Assembly (NCBI GenBank): GCA_014925825.1 | Contig: JACGCK010000121.1 | Location: 62,001-126,000 of the forward strand | From: Pholiota molesta | Taxonomy: Eukaryota; Basidiomycota; Agaricomycetes; Agaricales; Strophariaceae | Direction of reading: 5' to 3' | DNA length: 64,000 bases | Part shown: piece by piece, positions 34,919 to 46,149 of the stretch | Layout: every line of letters begins with the position of its first letter | Numbering within the stretch: the stretch's first letter is position 1 | Translations under genes and position numbers: made by a program | Notes under the pieces: model-generated | What the model was told of the DNA's origin: nothing | Seen by the model: only the letters and a program-made list of their open reading frames with translations | Databases searched by the model: none

Positions 34919-37349
34919 CTACATGGAAGCCTTCCCTCTCGGCTCATACGGTATCAAGAGCGCCAGTCCTCCCGCGAGAATAACCAGGGCGCCCGCGATA
35001 TAAACAGGAACAGCAGTAGATAGATTGGCGTATAGCGCGATGATGGGGGCCTATAACACCATCGCCATCCAGGTCCAATCAGCGGGAGATAATGACGACA
35101 ACGATCATGATCGACGTACAAGGAGGCCGAATACCCGGCTGGCCGCGGCCGTCAGCGCATTCCCAGTCCCTCTATCCTTGGCCGGAAATATTTCAGGCGA
35201 TATGGCGTATAGAATGCCGTACATGATCTGGTCCATGTTTAAGCCCGCTCGAAACTGTGGATCAGTGATAGAGCTGCTCACGTTGCTGAAGAACGAATAT
35301 CCACAGTTCCATCCTAGTAGAGCGTTGGACGTTCGAGCGATAGTCGTCAGGAAAAGGAAGACGCCGGTCAACGCTACAAGCAGAATCATCCAGATTCAAT
35401 CAATCCATACAAGAGAAAAGACGAATATTTCGGTTTGCTTACCTGCCGATGCTGCGAGAGCACCTCTACGACCCAAGAACGGAATCTCAACAGCGTACGT
35501 CGCCAGGAACGCGGACGGCACTCCGACAACGCTGAGGATGAAAGTCTGAGCATCTACAATATCAGCTCATACCCAGGGAGAGTGGCGTCATATCTCACAT
35601 TTCGGTACGTGATATTCAGGGACGAGTCTCCGAAATGCGCCCCTCGACTCGCCAGTCTGATGTCATTTCATGTCAGAGATCGCCCTCACATAATACGACG
35701 GAATAGGAAAACCCGCGGCTTACAAAAACGGAAGGAAGTTGTTGTACAGTGTCGAAGCAAGCCCGATGATGCCTGTGTTCCTAGACCTCAGCTACGAAGG
35801 AAGAGAAGCAGCCTATGTAGGAGAAGTACGTACCCCAGATGGAAATCAACAGCGATGTGGAATACGCCATCTGGCGGGTCCGAAAGAGCGCCTTGATATG
35901 GTCTAGCGTATAATTCGAGGTACGGCTCAGCGAGAGCGTCCTGCCTGGGTACTTGCCCTCTGTCTCTAGCGACCCCAGCGACTTGAGCTGGTCCACCGTC
36001 AGCGTGGACGTGGTGCCGTTGTAGGCAGCGAGTTTGTGGATGACGGCGACCGCCTTCTCGTCCTCGCCTTTCCCGATCAAGTACCGTGGGCTTTCCATGA
36101 GCTTGAAGAGGAAGAAGCGAGCGATCCAGAGGATGAGGGTGATCCCACCGAGCAGGAAGAGGAGGTATCTCCACCCCATATTCTCCGAGCGCTGGCATGT
36201 TTCTGAGCCTATTGAGCAGGAGAAATTGGCGATCAAGGGCCATGCGAGCTGATAAGGGATGAAGTATTCGTTTCGAGTCATGGTATCCTGAACAGCGGAA
36301 GACTAACCAAGTTCACCAGAAGTTGCCCCAAGCACCAGAATATTGACATGAATGTCAAGAGATATTGATGCGATGCAGGAGCAAAATCTACCATGCAATA
36401 TTTAGTATGAATAGTCAGTACAACACGCAATCTCAAAGATGGGGACTCACCAAGAAAAACAGCAGAGTCGATGGGGAGATTTCCTATCAAAAATAACAAT
36501 TCAGAAACGCGTCCAACCGAGCTGCAGGCAAAAAAGACCCACCTCCCACTCCAACACCCATAACAGCAAGCAACGCCGATAACGTCACAAAAGAGTTTGC
36601 GCCTCCCGCTGCGAGGCCGAACACCCCAGCGATCAACAGCGTCACATTGAAGCACCATCTACCCTCGAAAAACAAGTCAATCCCATCCATGCGCAACACC
36701 CATCATAAATTAAACGCACCTTCGTCCCCAAATATCACACCCCAACCCCCAAAACACAGCGCCGACCAACAGCCCCGCATTCAGCGCGAGGCTCAGAAAC
36801 GGAGCATTGAAGTGGAACTCGTCGGTCACGGGCGCGAGGATCAGGCCGGTGATCAGCTATTTCCAGAACCGGTAACGTCAATACGCCGACACGAACAATA
36901 AGTAAATCTTGTGGACGTGGACGGACCGGCCAGACACTGTCACTGTCGTGGATAACACGGGGTTCAGAGATGCGTTTTCCAGTGAAGGGGGAGGGCGACC
37001 TACGCGAACCACCCGAAGCCGGCGACGATGAAGAGCAGCCACTGCACAGATCCTCGCGCATCAGTTGATTGGCTATCCCAAGAAATGACGTGATTTATCA
37101 CGATCCACCGACCTGATATCTCCCCATTCCGATTTCCTGAATGGCGCGATTCAGTGCCAGGGTTTTCGCATAGTACACAGGATCTAGGCTTCCGTCTTCG
37201 TACAGGTTCCCCACGGAGCTCGTCGAATCGGACGTCGATACCGTGGCCAATCCTTTGTCGTCGTTCAGCACGTTGGCCTTTTCGTCATGTGCGTCGGCAG
37301 TGGGGGACCCTCGGCCGGATTGGGTCTGCGACGGCTCGTGCGCGTTCAT
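34919..37349 (-). CDS. MFS transporter, SV2/sugar-porter-like subfamily
   Basis: Fourteen exons are inferred from 37349-37113 to the stop at 34919, giving about 537 residues. The acidic N-terminus ends in IQEIGMGRYQWLLFIVAGFGWFADSVWP, the conserved entry to helix one in this subfamily. Further hallmarks are LNAGLLVGAVFWGLGCDIWGRR, GVGVGGNLPIDSAVFLG-like helix four, MESPRYLIGKGEDEKAV after helix six, and MYGILYAISPEIFPAKDRGTGNALTA. One exon (36942-36927) is only 16 nt and encodes DSVWP. The gene is complete with no frame damage. The substrate is unknown. Confidence 0.82.
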
Positions 37350-38129
37350 CGTCTCTCTTGCGTGGATCTAGAGCGTAGGATACTAGACGGAAGCCAGGGT
37401 AAGCGCGGGTTGGACGTCGTCAGGCGTCGTCCCAGTTTTATGCATGGACATGAGTTAAAAATACGGGCACCGCGCGAGACGGCGATTGGATGGCTTCGGG
37501 TGCCATCACATGCATGGGAGCTGGGAAGGATAACGCTTATCGGAGGCTCATTTGCTGGAGGACCAATGGAGGACCTTGGGAAATTATCCAATTGGCTGTT
37601 CGGTTTGGATAGGTGGTATGGAAGTGGAAGGGGAGCTTCCTCATACCCAGGGAGGTCCCGGCCCGACCAAATTTGGCAACTGGACCGATTACCACCGATT
37701 CAACCGACGCTGACCGATTTGCACCGAATGAACTTGCACGTGCGGCACGTGAGGCTCAACCAACATGACGCAAGCGCCTCGACTGAAGCGCCTGCCCCCT
37801 GAGATCAACTCGAACCCCTCGAACCCTAGATTGACGCCCGTCTCGCCTAAGTACCTACCCGCGCGCAGCCTCCACCACTCACCTCATCGTCTCCCTCTTA
37901 TCTCCCCCTTCTGCCCCTTTTTAAACCCACCAAACTCTCCCGAAACAGCATACCGCGACGACCAAACTCCAAACCCACGGCCGATCGCTCTCTTGCGATC
38001 GACAAAATTTAACGTTAACAATGACCCACTCGCCGCCGGAAAACCTCCTTCGCAACTCACAGTAGCTCGAAGCCTTACCACCTTACCACCAGCACCTAGT
38101 ATTCAACTTTGCAGGAACTCTTATCAAAC
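37350..38129. other. Divergent promoter region
   Basis: 780 bases between an MFS gene (-) and the XPG-type nuclease gene (+). Open frames here have no motif support. The part near 37900 is CT-rich, as expected upstream of the nuclease start. Confidence 0.45.
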
Positions 38130-39999
38130 ATGGGCGTAAACTCTTTATGGAATGTAAGCAATATATATTCAAGTTATTCGACGTTCATCTGATTTCAAGC
38201 CCATCATCAGGTCCTTGACTCAACCAAACAGAGCAAATCTCTGCTCCTGCTCGCAGAGGAGCATCGTCGCATCTCACGGTCTGCAGGAATTGGAGAGCGA
38301 GGATCGACTTTCAAAGTAGGGGTTGATATGGGGTACGTGCCACTATTCTGACATATTATCTTTTGCTCAAAGGAATGCATAGCACCCTCATGGCCGAATG
38401 CAACGCCGGAGCACGCATTCCTGGCGTCAACTATCAGCAAGCAGGAAGCGGGCTCTATCTATTTTTCAAGAGATTGGGTGAATTTCTCAAGGTGCCGGCC
38501 GCCTTTGTTTTCGTGCTTGATGGTCCAGCACGACCGCCTGTCAAACGCGGCCACGAGGTACAGCACCAGCCCATCTGGTGGACTCATCTCGCGGTTGACC
38601 TTATCCGCCATTTCGGATTTCAATTCCACAACGTAAGTAAGGCGTCCATTTGTTTTCAGGCCTGTCTGAAATTCTCTCAGGCACCTGGTGAAGCAGAGGC
38701 CGAGCTCGCAAGGTTCAACAAAGAGGGACACGTACATGCCGTTATCACAAGCGACAGCGACGCTTACCTGTTCGGAGCTCAGTTGGTTCTTCGGAGGTTC
38801 GTGTCTATAGTCGCCAATTAAATAATTAACATCGTTCTCAATTTTATGGGGATTCATCTTTCAGTATCCCAAAGGGTGACCGAAAGTTCCCAGATGAATA
38901 CAGCCTCTACAACAGTACTGAGACCGAGCTTTCTTTAACGCACGAAGGCATTGTTTTCTTTGCACTCCTCTGCGGCGGAGACTACGGCGACGGAATCGAC
39001 GGATGTGGCCCAACAACCGCGGTGGCTCTAGCCCGGTGCGGATTCGGAGACCAGCTCTTAGCCGCCTATCACCATCTTCGCGGCGTCGAGTTCGAGCGTT
39101 TTCTTATCCAATGGCGTTGCGCTATCCGAGTCGAATTACAGACCAATGTGCGAGGATTCCTGTCACGACGCCAGCCAAAACTCGCGGCTAGCATTTCGGA
39201 CAATTTCCCCGACCCCCGCATCCTTGATCTATATGTCAATCCAGTCACTTCATGGTCGCCGGGACACATTCCGCCTGATCCTAGCCAATGGCAATCCAGG
39301 CAGCCGTCGATCCCCGAAATCACTCGGTTCTGCGTTTGGCACTTTCACTGGCGTGATCACCAAACAATTCAACAAAGATTCAAAGCAAATCTTTGGGAAG
39401 GAGTTTTCTTACAGATGTTATACTCGGTAAGAAGGCTTATTCTTTCATCTATTCAAATCAGCTCATTGAGTGCCTAGCCGTCCTCTGTTTATGATCACCA
39501 ACAGAGGCGATTCTCTTTGCCCAATTCAATACATGCTGATTGGTTGGCGAAGTCGTACCAGCGGCGAAGTGGTCAGTTTGCACTGATCTTCGGAGATGAA
39601 CCACAGCCGAAACTCGTTATCTCCACTGCCGACTTTGTCAATTCCATGGGAGCTTATGCCGGGATGAATCCATCTGCTGAACGAGTTACAGTTTGGCCAC
39701 CAGTCTCTCTTCTTCCCGAGCAGCTCCGGCCACTGCCCAAGAAAAATTCAAATACCACACAGGCAAGCATCTTCTCCTCTAAATTCTACTATGCCGTGAA
39801 CTGAAATCGTGTATTTATTCAGAAGAGACGTGGACCACGGAGCAACGGTGAGACGTCGCACAGCAGCGCAAACCTGCAGGAACCAAATTTACATGCACTG
39901 CCTCCAACAGGTGGCACAATAGAAGATGCGGTGGATCCCGAGGAGGATAGATGGGTGAGACTTGGGGAAAGTCATTGGTTTATAGACCTCACCAAGTAG
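38130..39999 (+). CDS. XPG/GEN1-family structure-specific nuclease
   Basis: Seven exons are inferred: 38130-38153, 38211-38332, about 38373-38632, 38681-38796, 38865-39426, 39505-39762 and 39823-39999. It starts MGVNSLWNVLDSTK, as in XPG nucleases. Catalytic acids are present in VGVD, VLDGPARPP, APGEAEAELARF, ITSDSDAYLFGA and GGDYGDGIDGCG. The XPG-I and H3TH regions and a C-terminal IDLT follow. GEN1/Yen1 members resolve Holliday junctions, but mushroom genomes carry several diverged paralogues. The last intron (39763-39822) uses a GC donor, CAG/GCAAGC. The junction of exons two and three is off by one base (38332/38373), so either an indel or an unusual splice site occurs there. Confidence 0.78.
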
Positions 40000-40070
40000 A
40001 ATAATGTGTTTTCCATGCTTTATGTTTGTATATTTCAAGCTATAAATTCTACTGGTTTAACAAAATCTGT

Positions 40071-40167
40071 CTATGCATACCCGGGAACATAAGGGATTAT
40101 CTTCCTTTCTAGATCCTTCATCGTGCAAAATAATTCCAGAGCTGTCTTCCATCTCTCTGCCTTGACT
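40071..40167 (-). pseudogene. Severed 3' end of the TET/JBP gene
   Basis: Reading minus from the target duplication, a 32-codon open stretch begins AERWKTALELFCTMKDLE and ends at a TAG (40073-40071). It continues exactly in frame from the dioxygenase coding sequence that stops at 46150 on the other side of the LTR element. The RW..ALELF pattern is what I recall from C-termini of fungal TET/JBP proteins. It lies 71 bases from the stop of the convergent nuclease gene. Confidence 0.75.
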
Positions 40168-40592
40168 TGTGATGCCTAGGGTCTGCATCAGAGCGCTCGA
40201 GGGGACTTCGGAGAGGGTAGAAGACGAGGGATGAGATGTGGATGTAACCCTATCCTAGGGAAGCAGTATATGGATGCTCAGCCCGAACCAAGTGCGCTGT
40301 AAGGCAGCCGCCTATGCCGACATGTTACCCTTGACGGGGGTCAGGTAACCCATGACTGGGGCCGTGTTACCCAGGGCGGGGGTCCTATCACCCAAGTCAG
40401 GGAGCGAGACAGCTGGTCATGGCTAGCAGGGTTGTAGATCCTCTACGAAGGTGTTGTGGTTCAGGTCAAAGGTTATATCATAAGGAGAGAGGCTGCATGG
40501 TGGCAACCTCAACTACAGGACATGTGACTATCATGTGACTACCATGTGATCTACAGTCCTCTGTACAAGTACCTAAGTATCCAGTCGTCACA
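40168..40592 (-). repeat. Left LTR (3' LTR of the element)
   Basis: 425 bp, starting TGTGATGCC and ending GTCGTCACA, preceded by target duplication TGACT. It is identical to the right LTR except for one base. Confidence 0.92.
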
Positions 40593-41367
40593 GTGCCCCC
40601 CACTTGTCCAGAGGGCATGTACTCTAATATCAAAAAGCATAAAACATATAGGTAAAAACAGAAAGAAAAATGAATCACAATGGCCCCCAAATTAGGCCAA
40701 AAGAATATAAAGTAAAAATTTTGGGAAAAATAAGCAAGAAAATAAAATAAGAGAAAAAGGAAAAAATTTGGTTTCCAAATTCTCTAACCTTCCAAGGTAA
40801 ATCTACAAGAGATCAAAGAGGGAATAGAGGATGGCTTCCTAACTCCAGATAGGAGAGTCAACCAATCCTAAGGCATCCTTCAAGAGCTAGAGCAAAGCTC
40901 TAGACTAGCTCTACAGATCTAGAAGTATCTGAGAGGATACAGAGGATAGCTTCTCTGCTCCATATAGGAGAGTCAGCCACTCCAGCATCCTAGAGGAGCT
41001 AGGGGCATAGCCATACGGTAGCTCCTCCAAGGGATCATAGCCTGATCCCAGACATAGGGATAGATAGGGTAATAGGAGGAGGCTAGGCCTCCTCACCCCC
41101 TACCCCTGCCCCCCACTTCTTTCGGTGTGCAGGCCAGACAGCGGGCATAGGATGAGGCATGTCTAGGAATGGGCAGCTAAAGAAGTACGGAGGAAGAAAA
41201 AAGAGGAAAAGAAAATCCAGGGCCACAGAGTGGAAAGAAAAAGGAAAGGACAGAGTAGACTCTGGCAGGTGGAAAGAAAAGCCAAAAAAAAAGGGATAAG
41301 AATGGAAAGAAAAAGGGCCCACTGGTCAGGATATGCTAAATGAGCTCAGCAGGAGGGAAGGAAAGCC
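40593..41367. other. Retroelement interior, AT/purine-rich leader
   Basis: Low-complexity, A-rich on the plus strand, with a near-repeated phrase (ATATAGGAGAGTCAGCCA.TCC and ATAGGAGAGTCAACCAATCC at about 40840-40990). No coding content is seen. Confidence 0.5.
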
Positions 41368-41815
41368 TAGCATGTTCGAAACTTCGTCGTTTTGCGCGTA
41401 TAAGGGCTTGAAAGATGCGTCTTCGCAATCGTAACAGAGCCAAAAATTTGCGTGGAAAACGGAGCAGCCGTTCCGGAGATATAGGCCAATCTTCATTGAA
41501 GGGTAGGAAGAGGAGGAAAGGGGATGGTAAATTCGAATGTGCATCGTTTCATGCGAATAAGGGCTTGAAAGTTGCGTCTTCGCAAACGTTACAAGTTACA
41601 AAAAACCGCATGAGAATCGAAAGCATCGTTCCGGAGATACGGGCCAATCTTTCCTGAAGGGTAGGAAGAGGAGGAAAGGGGATGGTAAATTCGAATGTGC
41701 ATTGTTTCATGCGAGTAAGGGCTTGAAAGTTGCGTCTTCGCAAACGTTACAAGTTACAAAAAACCGCATGAGAATCGAAAGCATCGTTCCGGAGATACGG
41801 GCCAATCTTTCCTGA
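41368..41815. repeat. 157-bp tandem repeat, about three copies
   Basis: The marker GGGCTTGAAAG.TGCGTCTTCG recurs at 41405, 41562 and 41719, spaced exactly 157 bases. Copies two and three are nearly identical; the first is diverged and its downstream part is altered. The same GGGCTTGAAA marker reappears once at 42376, inside the longer-period array that follows. Confidence 0.85.
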
Positions 41816-44800
41816 TGATGAAGTTGGAAGGAATGATGAGGAGTGGATGATGTCCCGGAATATTCCACTGAATAGATCGTCATGTTCTTGAGCTCGATAG
41901 AACCGGAGAGTCGAGGTGAATACAAATCCGAAGCCTCCAGGAGGGGACCTGCCATGGTTGCCAAGAGCGAACTTAGTCTCAGATCAGAGCACTGAAATGA
42001 GACATATGGTCCAGTTCACTCAAATTTCGTTCGTTCGGCCTGCGGAGGGGTTTATTCGACGCGGCCTGCGTAGCCTAACACGCCATAAAAATTTGCTAAG
42101 GGATTGGATGTCTGGTTCTTGAGAAACGGCCAAATCTTCGCTCTAGTGATAGAGATGGAGGGAAAGGAGGAAGATGGGCCCCCAGAGTGTTCCACTGGTC
42201 AAAACAGGGTGAGCTGGGTGTCGTTAGAACCGGACAAAGAAGGAGAAGTCGAATCCCGAAGCAGAATAGGGCTAGAGGCGATGGAAGCCAAAAGAGAACG
42301 AAATTTCGGACCAGAGGTCCAAAATAGACAAAAGTGCACTCCTCATCGAGAATTCCAAAGATTCGCTCGAGCAGGGGCTTGAAAGATGCGCCCTGCGCGG
42401 CCCAGCCCAGCGCAAAAAGCCGCGAAGCAACCGCAGGTCCGGGTCTTGAGTTATAGTCCAATATGCATTGAAGGTACTGATCAAGGGGGAGGAAGAGGTA
42501 ATGGGCCCCCAGAATGATCTACTGCATAGAATTGGACGTTCTTGCACTCGTTAAAACCGGGCGAGCAAGGCGAGCTCGAATCCAAAAGGATATTGCGAGT
42601 CCATGAGCTGGTTGCTGAGATCGAGCGAAATTTCTGGACAGAGCTCTGAAATGGGCCAAGGAATTTTACTTGTCCAAATAGCCATCGTTCTCCACATTCA
42701 AGGGCTCAAAAGAAGCGGCTTGAGGAGTAGAAACAAACGCAAAAATAACCGACAGGTTCTGAAGAGCTGATCCGGATATATTGCCCAATCTCTGCCCAAG
42801 GTAGAAAGTATGGGACAGGGAGAAGGAGATCAGGCATCTCGGAACATTCTACTGTGTAGAATTCGACGTTCTTAAGCTCGTTAGAACGGTATGAATGAGT
42901 CGAGCTCGAATCCAAAAAGAGCTAACGAATTGAAGCAGTAGTTGTTGAGATCCGGAATGAAGTGACTCTAGAGAGCCCAAATGACTGAAAGGGCAGAAGT
43001 CGGTTGAATGTCGCTCGTTCTCGTCGCGCAGGGCATCGTTAGATGCGTATAAGCGAGCTCTTGAGGCCTCAAAAAACCGCGGGTCAATCTGAGCAGTTTT
43101 CACAGAGATATGAGACAATCTCTGGTCATAGGATGATCAAGAGAGAGCCAGTGTAGATGGCAAAGTCCCAGGATGATCTACTGCTCGGAATCTAATGATC
43201 TTGGGCTCATTAAAACGGGACGGATGAGTAGATCTCGAATCCGAAATCCGTTTATGACTAGACTCCGCGGTTGATGAGAACGAAATTGATGTCTCATCAG
43301 GAGGCTGAGATGACTGTAAAGTCATAGCTCAAGCGATACACAACGGTTTGGAACGTTCAAGGGCGCTTTCAAACGAGGCGAACAAGGGCGTTCCAGCGCA
43401 AAAAAACCGCGTAATGATAGACTAAGCGGTTGAGGAGATATGGCCCAACTCTGCTCAGAACAGGAGCAATGGAGGAGCATGAGGACATGCCAGTATTTTG
43501 GAAGGTTCTCCTGTTCGGAATGGGATGATCTTGGGCTCGATAGAACCGGACGGATGAGGCGGGCTCGAATCCGAAGAGATCACCCAGATACGGGCAGTCG
43601 TTGATGAGAACGAATTTGGTTTCACATCAGGAGACCAAAATGTCTCAAAGGCCATATCTCACTTGGAAATCGCTTGCTAGACACGCGCAGGGCCTCGTTG
43701 GAAACGCCTCGACAAGCGCGACGGAGCGCAAAAACCCGCGCGACAATCCGTGGACTGGTTGAGGAGAAGCGGATGAATCTCTGTCCTCAGAGTAGGAACA
43801 GCAGGGGAGGAGGACATCGAAGATTTTGGAGACATTGTCGCTCGGAATTCGATGGTCTTAGGCTCTCCAGAACCGGACGGATGAGCCGAGCTCGAATCCG
43901 AAAAGATCTTAATGATCCGGGGTCTGGAAGGCGATAACGAATCAATTTGTCTCAAGACATCGAAATGTCTCATCATCCGCTTCTCACTCAAAAGTGGAGT
44001 GTCTGGGGTGATTGAAGGCGCATTCGATATCGATTTGATAAGGCCCACAAGCAGCAAAAAAACCGCTTGGTGATCCATGGAACAGTTGAGGAGAAACAGA
44101 TGCATCTCTGTTCTTAGACCAGAAACAGAGGAGCATGACAACATGCAGGGATTTCGGAACCTTCCTGTGCTCGGAATTCAACGATCTTAGGCTTGAAAGA
44201 GCCGGACGGATGAGACGAGCTCGAATCCGAAGAGATCTTGATGGTCCGATGCTTGGAAGGCGAGAACGAATCGATTTCGTCTCAGGACATCGAAATTTCT
44301 CAGCATCTGTTTCTCACTCAAGAGTGGAACATTTGGGGTGATTGAAGGCGCATTCGATATCGACTTGACAAGCTCCACAAGCTGCAGAAAACCGCTTGGC
44401 AATCCATGGAATGGTTGGGGGAAACAGATAAATCTCTGTTCTTAGACCAGGAACAGAGGAGCATGAGGACATGTGGAGATTTCGAAAACTTCCTGTGCTC
44501 GGAATCCAACGATCTTAGACTTGAAAGAGCCGGACAGATGAGACGAGCTCGAATCCGAAGAGATCTTGATGGTCTGATGTTTGGAAAGCGAGAACGAATT
44601 GATTTCGTCTCAGGACATCGAAATGTCTCAGCATCTGTTTCTCACCCAAATGTGGGTCGTTTGGATCCATCGAGGGCGCGATCGATATCAATTTGACAAG
44701 GGCTACAAGCCGCAAAAATTCGCTTGGCAATCCATAGGGCGGTTGAGGAGATGTGGATGAATCTCCATCCTTAGAGTAGAAACAGCAGAAGAGGAGGAGA

Positions 44801-45090
44801 TCTGGAGATTTCGAAGACGTTGTCTGATCGGAATTCGACGATCTTGGGCTCGTTAGAACGGGACGAATGAGCTGAGCTCGAATCCAAAAAGATCTAGTCG
44901 ATCCGAGGTTTGGAGCCCGAGAATGAATCAATTTCGTCTCAAGACATCGAAATGTCTCATAGTCCACTTCTCACTCAAATGCGGGTCGTTTGGGACGATT
45001 AATGGCTTGTTCTGTATCGTTTCGACGAGGGCTACAGGCCGCAAAAATCCGCTTGTCGATCCAAGGAGTGGTTTGGGAGATATGGGGCCA
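41816..45090. repeat. Diverged tandem array, about 329-bp unit, about ten copies
   Basis: A core reading roughly GGACGGATGAG.CGAGCTCGAATCCGAA recurs at about 41924, 42248, 42573, 42903, 43232, 43563, 43888, 44219, 44546 and 44875, with spacings of 324-331 bases. Units share other blocks: ATCTTGGGCTCGTTAGAAC before the core, CTCAGGACATCGAAATGTCTCA after it, and AAAAAACCGC further on. The first copies are most diverged and the 44.0-44.9 kb copies most alike. No unit contains a long conserved reading frame. Confidence 0.85.
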
Positions 45091-45239
45091 TCAATCCAAC
45101 CAGTATCATCATCTTCCCTCCAAATCATCATAAGTCCAATTCCAGAGGAACTCCTTGGCTGAGGAGCATTCCTAGGACCAGAGGGAAGGTGGAAAGGGGT
45201 GAAGGGCATAGCAAAAAGGTGAAGGGAGAGCATAAAAGG

Positions 45240-45670
45240 GTTTTGGGCCCAATGCAAGTAGGGACATATCCAAGCCAGCTGGCAGGAGAGTCAACCCAAC
45301 CTGGATCAGAGAGGAACCTCAGACATGAGTAGGGACCATCACAGACAGTCAACCCAACCCAGATCCAAGGGGAGAAGGGAGGATGTAGAATCCAACCCAA
45401 GTAGGGACTACTCCATGCCAGCTAGCAGGAGAGTCAACCCAACCTGGATCAGAGAGGAGCCTCAGACATGAGTAGGGACCATCACAGACAGTCAACCCAA
45501 CCCAGATCCAAGGGGAGAAGGGAGGATGTAGAATCCAACCCAAGTAGGGACTACTCCATGCCAGCTAGCAGGAGAGTCAACCCAACCTGGATCAGAGAGG
45601 AACCTCAGACATGAGTAGGGACCATCACAGACAGTCAACCCAACCCAGATCCAAGGGGAGAAGGGAGGAA
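45240..45670. repeat. 143-bp tandem repeat, about three copies
   Basis: GGAGAGTCAACCCAACCTGG recurs at 45285, 45428 and 45571, exactly 143 bases apart, with nearly identical sequence between. The array lies just inside the right LTR, on the primer-binding-site side if the element is minus-oriented. Confidence 0.9.
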
Positions 45671-45724
45671 TCCCAGGTCAGGACTCAGAGACCCTCTAGG
45701 TGAAGTCCGCGGTGCCCCCACCAT

Positions 45725-46149
45725 TGTGATGCCTAGGGTCTGCATCAGAGCGCTCGAGGGGACTTCAGAGAGGGTAGAAGACGAGGGATGAGATGTGGAT
45801 GTAACCCTATCCTAGGGAAGCAGTATATGGATGCTCAGCCCGAACCAAGTGCGCTGTAAGGCAGCCGCCTATGCCGACATGTTACCCTTGACGGGGGTCA
45901 GGTAACCCATGACTGGGGCCGTGTTACCCAGGGCGGGGGTCCTATCACCCAAGTCAGGGAGCGAGACAGCTGGTCATGGCTAGCAGGGTTGTAGATCCTC
46001 TACGAAGGTGTTGTGGTTCAGGTCAAAGGTTATATCATAAGGAGAGAGGCTGCATGGTGGCAACCTCAACTACAGGACATGTGACTATCATGTGACTACC
46101 ATGTGATCTACAGTCCTCTGTACAAGTACCTAAGTATCCAGTCGTCACA
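45725..46149 (-). repeat. Right LTR (5' LTR of the element)
   Basis: 425 bp, same termini as the left LTR, followed by target duplication TGACT at 46150-46154. Reading minus, the element interior starts ATGGTGGGGGCACCGCGG directly after this LTR. Confidence 0.92.

Larger units (their letters stand above)
40168..46149 (-). mobile_element. Non-autonomous LTR retrotransposon (LARD-like), recent insertion
   Basis: Two 425-bp LTRs (40168-40592, 45725-46149) flank 5.1 kb and are bounded by a 5-bp target duplication TGACT (40163-40167, 46150-46154). LTR termini are TGTGA...TCACA. I count one difference between LTRs (G/A in GACTTCRGAGAG), so insertion was recent. Minus-strand orientation is suggested by TGGTGGGGGCACC one base inside the right LTR (primer-binding-site-like) and by purine-rich AAGTGGGGGGCAC abutting the left LTR (polypurine-tract-like). 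No gag, protease, reverse transcriptase, RNase H or integrase motif occurs in any frame. The interior is almost wholly tandem repeats. Mobilisation would need enzymes from another element. Confidence 0.9.

Noticed and set aside
37287..37802. 171-codon plus-strand frame antisense to the MFS start
   Set aside because: It overlaps the convincing minus-strand first exon, and its translation has no coherent composition or motif.
41924..44890. tRNA or pol III B-box reading of the GAGCTCGAATCC core
   Set aside because: The T-loop consensus is off by at least one base, no A-box lies at the right distance, and no cloverleaf can be drawn around it.
40593..45724. Possible degraded gag-pol inside the LTR element
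   Set aside because: I looked for YxDD-type RT, protease DTG, CCHC and integrase HHCC/DDE motifs in the translated frames. None is present, and the frames repeat with the 329-bp period.
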